From assembly GCA_964247745.1 (NCBI GenBank), contig CAXTVT010000096.1, positions 1-10,744 on the forward strand: DNA of 10,744 nucleotides, read 5' to 3'. Below, piece after piece: positions 6,467-10,744 of this stretch (position 1 is the first letter of the stretch; every line of letters starts with the position of its first letter). Made by a program: the position numbers and the translations under genes. Source of the stretch: RH-AL1 sp964247745. Lineage in GTDB: Bacteria > Pseudomonadota > Alphaproteobacteria > Rhizobiales > Beijerinckiaceae. A model generated the notes under the pieces. It was given only the letters and a program-made list of their open reading frames with translations, was not told the DNA's origin and did not search any database.

Positions 6467-7732
6467 TCAAGCCGTCGCGATCGGGACATCGAGCGCGCGG
6501 AGCCCGATATCGCGACGGTAGAAGCCGTCCGGCCAATCGATCCGCGCGATCGCGGCGTAGGCCGCCTCCCGCGCCGTGCGAACGTCGCGTGCCAACGCCG
6601 TGACGTTGAGCACGCGGCCGCCGTTGGCCACGATCTCGCCTGCGTCGTCGCGACGGGTGCCGGCCTGGGTCACGACAACGCCGGCCAGCTCGTCGAGGCC
6701 GCCGATCACGCCGCCCGTCCGGGGAGGGCCGGGATAGCCGGACGCGGCCATCACCACCGTGAGCCCGACCCCGTCGCGAAACCGCGGCGGCGTCGTGGGA
6801 AGCTCGCCCGCAGCGCAGGCGTGGAGCAGCATCAGCAGGTCGTCCTCGAGCCGCGGCAGGATGGCCTGCGTCTCGGGATCGCCGAAGCGCACGTTGTATT
6901 CGATGAGCTGGGGCCCGTCGGCGCCGATCATCAGCCCGGCGAAGAGCACCCCCTTGAAGGGCGCCCCCTCGGCCGCCATGCCGGCCACGGTGGGCTCGAC
7001 GATCTCGCGCATCACGCGCAGGATCGTCGCGGCGTCGAGATTGCGCGCCGGCGAGGTGGCTCCCATGCCGCCGGTGTTGGGGCCGGTGTCGCCCTCCCCC
7101 ACCCGTTTGTGGTCCTGGGCCGAGGCGAACGCCAGCGCGGTGGTGCCGTCGCAGAGCGCGAAGAACGAGGCCTCCTCGCCCTCCAGCACCGCCTCGATCA
7201 CCGCGGAGGCGCCGGGCTCGGCGAAGATCGCGGCCAGCGCCGCCTCGGCCTCGGCCAGCGTCGCGGCGACGGTGACGCCCTTGCCGGCGGCGAGACCATC
7301 GGCCTTGACGACGATCGGCGCGCCGCACTCGGCAAGAGTGGCCAGGGCGGCCTCGAGATCGGCGCATCGGCGGTAGGCGGCCGTGGGGATGGCGTGACGG
7401 GCGCAGAAATCCTTGGTGAAGCCCTTGGAGCCCTCGAGCCGGGCGGCGGCCGCCGAAGGCCCGAACGCCGCGATACCCTCGCGTTCCAGGGCATCGACGA
7501 GGCCGCCGACGAGCGGCGCCTCCGGTCCCACCACGACGAAGTCGACGGCGTGCGCGCGGCAGGCGGCGACCACCGCCGCGTGATCGCATGGGTCGAGATC
7601 GAGGCAGGCGGCATGGGCGGCAATGCCCGGATTGCCGGGTGCGGCGAAGAGCGTGCCGAGGCGCGGAGAGGCGGCGAGCGCGCGCGCCATGGCGTGCTCG
7701 CGTCCGCCCGAACCCAGAAGAAGAACGTTCAC
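6467..7732 (-). CDS. purD: Phosphoribosylamine-glycine ligase (GAR synthetase) PurD
   Basis: PurD joins glycine to 5-phosphoribosylamine using ATP, the second step of de novo purine synthesis, in the cytoplasm. The 421 residues match the usual bacterial monofunctional enzyme. The N-terminal domain begins MNVLLLGSGGREHA (phosphate-binding loop). The ATP-grasp region holds VVKADGLAAGKGV (141-153), SAQDHKRVGEGDTGPNTGGMG (204-224) and EYNVRFGDPE (278-287, with metal-binding Glu and Asn). The C-terminal domain follows from about 320. The start is GTG 7732, the only start that keeps the conserved N-terminus at its normal position. It is 51 nt downstream of the parA-like gene and on the same strand, so readthrough from that gene is possible. 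No other purine gene lies nearby. Confidence 0.96.
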   Translation of the reverse strand: MNVLLLGSGGREHAMARALAASPRLGTLFAAPGNPGIAAHAACLDLDPCDHAAVVAACRAHAVDFVVVGPEAPLVGGLVDALEREGIAAFGPSAAAARLEGSKGFTKDFCARHAIPTAAYRRCADLEAALATLAECGAPIVVKADGLAAGKGVTVAATLAEAEAALAAIFAEPGASAVIEAVLEGEEASFFALCDGTTALAFASAQDHKRVGEGDTGPNTGGMGATSPARNLDAATILRVMREIVEPTVAGMAAEGAPFKGVLFAGLMIGADGPQLIEYNVRFGDPETQAILPRLEDDLLMLLHACAAGELPTTPPRFRDGVGLTVVMAASGYPGPPRTGGVIGGLDELAGVVVTQAGTRRDDAGEIVANGGRVLNVTALARDVRTAREAAYAAIARIDWPDGFYRRDIGLRALDVPIATA

Positions 7733-7783
7733 GCCGGCCCCAATCTCCGCTCGGCGCTTTTTAGCGACGGGGTGGCGCGAAAT

Positions 7784-8455
7784 TCAAGCCGCGACGAGGC
7801 GGCGCGCGAGCTTCTCGGCCGGCGCCTTGGACGTTTTGGCGAGGCGGCGCTTCAGCGACGCGTAGAGCAGGCGCATCTCCTCGGCGGCCTTGCCTTCGGG
7901 CTCGAGCTCGGTCGGGCCCATGCCCTCGCGGGCCGCCTCCTGGAAGGCGACGCGGGAGGCGACGAGGGGGCGCAGCAGGCCGCCCATGCTCTCGAGCGCC
8001 GCCGCGCCGTCGATCACACGCTGGCTCTCCTGCATCGGCGGGCACTGATTGAGGACGAAGGCGAAATCCTTGGACAGCGTCTTCAGCTTGCCGCGCGTGA
8101 CCTCGCTTGACCAGATGTCGAAGATCGCGGGGCGGGCGGGGATGAGACAGAGGTCGGCCGCGCGCATCGCGGCATCGGCGGCGGGCGTGTCGGTGGCCGG
8201 CGTGTCGATGATCACCAGCGTGACCTTGCTCTTCTCCAGCGCGGCGAGGGCGTCGGGCAGCTTGCCGGCGGAGAGGGTTTCGCACGGCATCGCCTTGTCG
8301 GCGCGGCGGTGCGCCCATTTGGTCAGCGACTTCTGCGGATCCATGTCGATGAGGAACACGCGCTCGCCGGCCGTCTGCGCGCAGACCGCGAGACAAGCGG
8401 CCAGCGTGCTCTTGCCCGAGCCGCCCTTCTGCGTCACCAGCGCCACTGTCCGCAT
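7784..8455 (-). CDS. Orphan ParA/MinD-type (deviant Walker) ATPase
   Basis: A 223-residue P-loop ATPase of the ParA/MinD/Soj superfamily, the dynamic ATPases that position DNA or protein cargo on the nucleoid or membrane. The deviant Walker A motif QKGGSGKST (9-17) has both the signature Lys10 and Lys15. Walker A' is LIDMDPQKSLTKW (35-47) and Walker B is LVIIDTPA (80-87), followed by the segment LCLIPARPAIFDIWS (102-116). The protein is short, with no N-terminal DNA-binding helix-turn-helix as in P1-type ParA, and ends in a basic stretch (201-220). No ParB-like gene is adjacent, so it is probably one of the small solitary ParA proteins common in alphaproteobacteria rather than the chromosomal ParA. 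ATG 8455 follows GGGAGCGG. It lies between purD and the aldehyde dehydrogenase on one strand. The cargo is unknown. Confidence 0.88.
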   Translation of the reverse strand: MRTVALVTQKGGSGKSTLAACLAVCAQTAGERVFLIDMDPQKSLTKWAHRRADKAMPCETLSAGKLPDALAALEKSKVTLVIIDTPATDTPAADAAMRAADLCLIPARPAIFDIWSSEVTRGKLKTLSKDFAFVLNQCPPMQESQRVIDGAAALESMGGLLRPLVASRVAFQEAAREGMGPTELEPEGKAAEEMRLLYASLKRRLAKTSKAPAEKLARRLVAA

Positions 8456-8469
8456 CGCCCGCTCCCAAA

Positions 8470-8521
8470 GGTAAACGCTCCGCCCAGGGTGCCGCGAGTT
8501 TGGTTAACGAAGCGTTTAACC
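8470..8521. promoter_or_regulatory. Inverted repeats upstream of the parA-like gene (candidate operator)
   Basis: GGTTAA (8502-8507) and TTAACC (8516-8521) form a perfect 6-bp inverted repeat around an 8-nt spacer. A related copy, GGTAAACGCT (8470-8479), is the near-inverse of AGCGTTTAACC (8511-8521). These AT-rich elements stand out in GC-rich DNA and fill the short gap in front of parA. The TTAA-N8-TTAAC spacing is close to, but not exactly, the CtrA consensus TTAA-N7-TTAAC. Candidate roles are ParA autoregulation or cell-cycle control; both are inference. Confidence 0.4.
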
Positions 8522-8540
8522 GGCCGGCCGGCCGCGAGGT

Positions 8541-9965
8541 CTACGCCCAGCGTGACAGGATCTTCAGCGTGCGCCTGGTGAAGCGGGTGTAGGGCGGGTT
8601 GAGCAGTACGCCCGTGGGGAGCCGGCGCGACTGGGTGAACACCGACTTCTGCTTCGTCAGCTGCAGAAAGCCATGCTCGCCGTGGTAGTGCCCGCTGCCC
8701 GAGGCACCGACGCCTCCGAACGGCAGGCCTTCCTGGGCGGCGTGCATCAAGGTCTCGTTGATGGCGACGCCGCCTGAGATCGTCTCTTCGAGCACCTTGT
8801 CGCGGTTGGCGTCGTCGGTGCCGAACCAGTACAGCGAGAGCGGTCGCGGCCGCGCATTGATCCACGCGATGGCGTCCTCGATCTCTTCGTAGGCGAGAAT
8901 CGGCAACACGGGGCCGAAGATCTCCTCCTGCATGATCGCCATCGCATCGGTCACGTCGAGCAGCAGCGTCGGCGCGATCGTGCGCACCGCGCCGTCGGCC
9001 GTGCCGATCACGATCGCCCGCGCGCCGCGCGCCTTGGCATCGTCCACCAATCCCGTCACCCGCGCGAAATGGCCATCGTTGACCATGCTGGTGTAGTCCG
9101 GGTTCGTCGCGATGGTCGGATATTGCCTGGCGACCGCCTCGCGCAGCGCCGCGGCGAAGGGCTCGACCATCGCTTGCGGCACCAAGGCGTAGTCCGGCGC
9201 GATGCAGCTCTGGCCGGCGTTGAAGAGCTTGCCGAACGCGATGCGGTCGGCCGCCTTCGCCAAATCGGCCGAGGCATCGACGATGACGGGCGACTTGCCG
9301 CCGAGCTCCAGCGTCACGGGGGTCAGGTTCTTCGCCGCCGCCTCGGCCACCAGCCTGCCGGTGCGGGTCGAGCCGGTGAAGATCAGATGGTCGAACGGCA
9401 ACGCGGCGAAGGCGCGGCCGACCTCCGAGCCACCCGTCACGACCGTCACCTCGTCCTCGGCAAAGGTCTCGGCGACCGCCTGCTTCAGCGCCTCGGCGAA
9501 GAGCGGCGTCAGCTCCGAAGGCTTCAGCATGGCCCGGTTACCGGCGGCGAGCGCGCCGACCAGCGGCGACAGGGTCAGCTGCAGGGGGTAGTTCCAGGCC
9601 CCGATGATGCCGACGACGCCGAGCGGCTGGCGGATGATGCGGCAGGAGCCGGTGAGACCGAGGCCGACGCGCCTGGCCTTCATCCAGCGACCGAGGTGCT
9701 TGCGGGCGAACCGGGCGGCGGAGCGCACCATGACGATGTCGCCGAGCTGGCCGATACTCGCCGGGCGGTGGCCGAAATCCAGCGAGATCAGCTCGCAGAA
9801 ACGGTCGGCGTGCGTCGCCACCATCGCGTCGAGCCGGCGCAGCCGATCGTCGCGCCGTGCGCGTCCCGGGTTCATGTCGCGGGTCGCGGCGGCCTTCTGG
9901 CGCTCGTACAGGTCGGCGACGGCCGCCGGGTCGGCGTCTCCAGCGGTGAAGAGACTGGGAATCAA
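8541..9965 (-). CDS. Aldehyde dehydrogenase, coniferyl aldehyde dehydrogenase (class 3) type
   Basis: An NAD(P)-dependent aldehyde dehydrogenase. The closest family I recognise is the coniferyl-aldehyde/ALDH3 group, which oxidises aromatic or medium-to-long-chain aldehydes to acids. Numbered from the chosen start, motifs are GAWNYP with Asn125, the cofactor Lys148 in LKPSE, the Rossmann-type FTGSTRTG (196-203), LELGGKSP with the general base Glu220, and FNAGQSC with the nucleophile Cys254. GLPFGGVGASGSGHYHG and a short C-terminal extension ending LSRWA also fit that group. The start is uncertain. TTG 9965, with GGAG eight bases upstream, gives 474 residues, the usual family size. An in-frame ATG at 10091 would add 42 residues of atypical composition that resemble no ALDH and overlap a plus-strand ORF. 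The gene ends 85 nt before parA. The exact substrate is not readable from sequence. Confidence 0.9.
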   Translation of the reverse strand: MIPSLFTAGDADPAAVADLYERQKAAATRDMNPGRARRDDRLRRLDAMVATHADRFCELISLDFGHRPASIGQLGDIVMVRSAARFARKHLGRWMKARRVGLGLTGSCRIIRQPLGVVGIIGAWNYPLQLTLSPLVGALAAGNRAMLKPSELTPLFAEALKQAVAETFAEDEVTVVTGGSEVGRAFAALPFDHLIFTGSTRTGRLVAEAAAKNLTPVTLELGGKSPVIVDASADLAKAADRIAFGKLFNAGQSCIAPDYALVPQAMVEPFAAALREAVARQYPTIATNPDYTSMVNDGHFARVTGLVDDAKARGARAIVIGTADGAVRTIAPTLLLDVTDAMAIMQEEIFGPVLPILAYEEIEDAIAWINARPRPLSLYWFGTDDANRDKVLEETISGGVAINETLMHAAQEGLPFGGVGASGSGHYHGEHGFLQLTKQKSVFTQSRRLPTGVLLNPPYTRFTRRTLKILSRWA

Positions 9966-9979
9966 GCGTCGTGCTCCGT

Positions 9980-10009
9980 CTACGGCGATGGCCTCGGGGA
10001 ACCGAGCAT
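9980..10009 (-). other. Nine-codon ORF with a strong ribosome site upstream of the aldehyde dehydrogenase
   Basis: On the minus strand GGAAGG (10020-10015) lies five bases before an ATG at 10009 that opens the frame MLGSPRPSP, stopping at 9980. The stop is 14 nt before the chosen TTG start of the aldehyde dehydrogenase, in another frame. It may be a translated leader that couples to the gene, or chance. Three prolines in nine residues could slow ribosomes. Confidence 0.25.
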
Positions 10010-10059
10010 CTTTTCCTTCCCACGCCACATCCGATCCACTCACAATCGCGTGGGAAAAA

Positions 10060-10224
10060 ATGCCACAAGAATGGAGAGCTCTGGAGTTCATCACAGAGCG
10101 TCAGACAGGCTTCGAAAGCTCGGACGGGAGCGTAACAGCCTACGCCCTGGCACGCACGCTCGACGCGCCTCTTCTCTTCGAGGACGAAGACTTTCCGCAC
10201 GCCGACGCAGCACGCTGCGTGTAA
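10060..10224 (+). pseudogene. Probable 3' remnant of a VapC-type PIN-domain toxin gene
   Basis: A 54-codon plus-strand frame (ATG 10060 to TAA 10224) ends in AYALARTLDAPLLFEDEDF followed by PHAD. This strongly resembles the C-terminal end of VapC PIN-domain RNases, where (GDC)-x-YALA-x-x-x-x-x-PLLFKGDDF-x-x-TD is typical. The preceding 15-20 residues show no PIN character, and SDGS stands where the conserved aspartate-bearing FGDC would be. The roughly 90 N-terminal residues with the other acidic catalytic sites are absent, as is any vapB antitoxin. I read it as the decayed tail of a toxin-antitoxin module left between rarA and the aldehyde dehydrogenase. The base composition here is less GC-rich than its surroundings, which fits acquired DNA. 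A coincidental small ORF is the alternative. Confidence 0.45.
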
Positions 10225-10253
10225 GCTCGCGCGATGCCGCGCCCGGTCACGCC

Positions 10254-10744
10254 ATGAGCCTCTTTTCCGCCGCCGGTCTGGAACCGGACGCTTCGCAGCC
10301 CGCGGACGGAGCGCCGGCGAACCGTCCGCTCGCCGACCGCCTCAGGCCCACGACGCTGGCCGATGTCGCCGGGCAGGATCATATCGTCGGACCGCAGGGC
10401 GCGCTGACGCGGCTACTCGGCGGCAGGGCGTTGGGCTCGCTGATCTTCTGGGGCCCGCCCGGGACCGGCAAGACCACGGTCGCGCGGCTGCTGGCCGGCG
10501 AGACCCGGCTCGCTTTCGTGCAGATCTCGGCGATCTTCTCCGGCGTCGCCGACCTGAAGAAGGTGTTCGAGGAGGCGCGGCGGCGGCGCCAGACCGGCCC
10601 GAGCCAGGACCGCACCGGCACGCTCCTCTTCGTCGACGAGATCCACCGCTTCAACCGCGCGCAGCAGGACGGCTTCCTGCCGGTGATGGAGGACGGCACG
10701 ATCACGCTGATCGGCGCCACGACGGAGAACCCCAGCTTCGAACT
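10254..10744 (+). CDS. rarA: Replication-associated recombination protein A (RarA/MgsA), 5' part
   Basis: RarA is an AAA+ ATPase related to clamp loaders and RuvB. It acts at stalled replication forks, where it can open duplex ends and influence recombination restart. The 163 codons present start MSLFSAAGLEP, then PLADRLRPTTLADVAGQDHI (25-44), the usual RarA entry. Walker A GPPGTGKT is at 67-74, Walker B LLFVDEIH at 124-131 with HRFNRAQQD, and the sensor-1 region GATTENPSFE at 154-163. The segment QISAIFSGVADLKKVFEEA (90-108) is also characteristic and separates it from RuvB and DnaX. ATG 10254 is chosen by fit to the family N-terminus; the ribosome site is weak. The gene runs off the window end, so the tetramerisation domain is not visible. 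Confidence 0.95.
   Translation, partial: MSLFSAAGLEPDASQPADGAPANRPLADRLRPTTLADVAGQDHIVGPQGALTRLLGGRALGSLIFWGPPGTGKTTVARLLAGETRLAFVQISAIFSGVADLKKVFEEARRRRQTGPSQDRTGTLLFVDEIHRFNRAQQDGFLPVMEDGTITLIGATTENPSFE

Larger units (their letters stand above)
9966..10253. other. Intergenic region between the divergent aldehyde dehydrogenase and rarA
   Basis: About 288 nt separate the two divergent genes. It holds the nine-codon ORF and the PIN-toxin remnant described separately, plus an AT-rich patch around 10045-10070 with a GTGG/CCAC inverted repeat around an A-run. The promoters of both genes should lie here, but I could not identify a convincing -35/-10 pair on either strand. No RNA gene or terminator was seen. 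Confidence 0.5.

Noticed and set aside
6330..7589. Upstream extension of the fasciclin reading frame through purD (604 codons)
   Set aside because: The extension is an out-of-frame shadow of purD. The signal peptide and GGAGA ribosome site fix the start at 6329.
8520..8534. CCGG tandem run (palindromic) after the aldehyde dehydrogenase stop
   Set aside because: It can fold, but has no following U-run on the minus transcript and is short enough to be ordinary GC-rich sequence, so it is not called a terminator.
9966..10091. Extending the aldehyde dehydrogenase N-terminus to ATG 10091 or GTG 10094
   Set aside because: The extra 42-43 residues have no similarity to aldehyde dehydrogenases, lie in DNA of different composition, lack a ribosome site and overlap the PIN-toxin remnant on the other strand.
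10234..10257. Seven-codon ORF whose TGA overlaps the rarA ATG (ATGA)
   Set aside because: The overlap is suggestive of coupling, but there is no ribosome site before its ATG, and such short overlaps arise often by chance.

Overview
The window is GC-rich with short intergenic gaps. Its gene content is mostly chromosomal housekeeping: ispH, tadA, rluB, rsmD, purD and rarA. The long Arg/Pro/Gly-rich tail on RluB, the divergent tadA/rluB-rsmD arrangement, the style of RarA and the small orphan ParA all suggest an alphaproteobacterium, perhaps a soil member of Rhodospirillales, Hyphomicrobiales or a Reyranella-like lineage. That placement is inference; nothing here fixes the genus.

Layout. (1) 1-616, minus: the 5' two-thirds of ispH (isoprenoid biosynthesis), behind a good sigma-70-like promoter. 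(2) 730-1629, plus: an alpha/beta hydrolase with every signature residue of fluoroacetate/haloacetate dehalogenases. 160 nt later comes 1790-2578, plus, a TSUP-family (TauE/SafE) anion permease. (3) 2584-5717: an RNA-modification block. tadA (minus) is divergent from the rluB-rsmD pair (plus, 3-nt gap); it ends 5 nt from the permease stop. RluB carries a low-complexity basic tail of about 440 residues. (4) 5728-5753: a perfect 11-bp hairpin serves as terminator between convergent rsmD and the next gene. (5) 5775-8455, minus: an exported FAS1 (fasciclin) protein, purD, and an orphan ParA-type ATPase whose upstream region carries AT-rich inverted repeats. (6) 8541-9965, minus: an aldehyde dehydrogenase of the coniferyl-aldehyde/class-3 type. 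(7) 9966-10253: an intergenic region of different composition. It holds a small plus-strand ORF whose C-terminus looks like the end of a VapC-type PIN toxin, and a 9-codon ORF ahead of the aldehyde dehydrogenase. (8) 10254 to the end, plus: the start of rarA.

Functionally, tadA, rluB and rsmD all modify the translation apparatus (tRNA-Arg wobble base, 23S rRNA, 16S rRNA). IspH and PurD are central biosynthesis. The dehalogenase, permease and aldehyde dehydrogenase are the catabolic or accessory genes. I found no rRNA, tRNA, CRISPR array, insertion sequence or prophage. No clearly new multi-gene system is visible. The points most worth a second look are the complete defluorinase active site beside an anion permease, the RluB tail, the inverted repeats at the orphan parA, the PIN-toxin remnant, and a possible ECF-sigma promoter ahead of the fasciclin gene.
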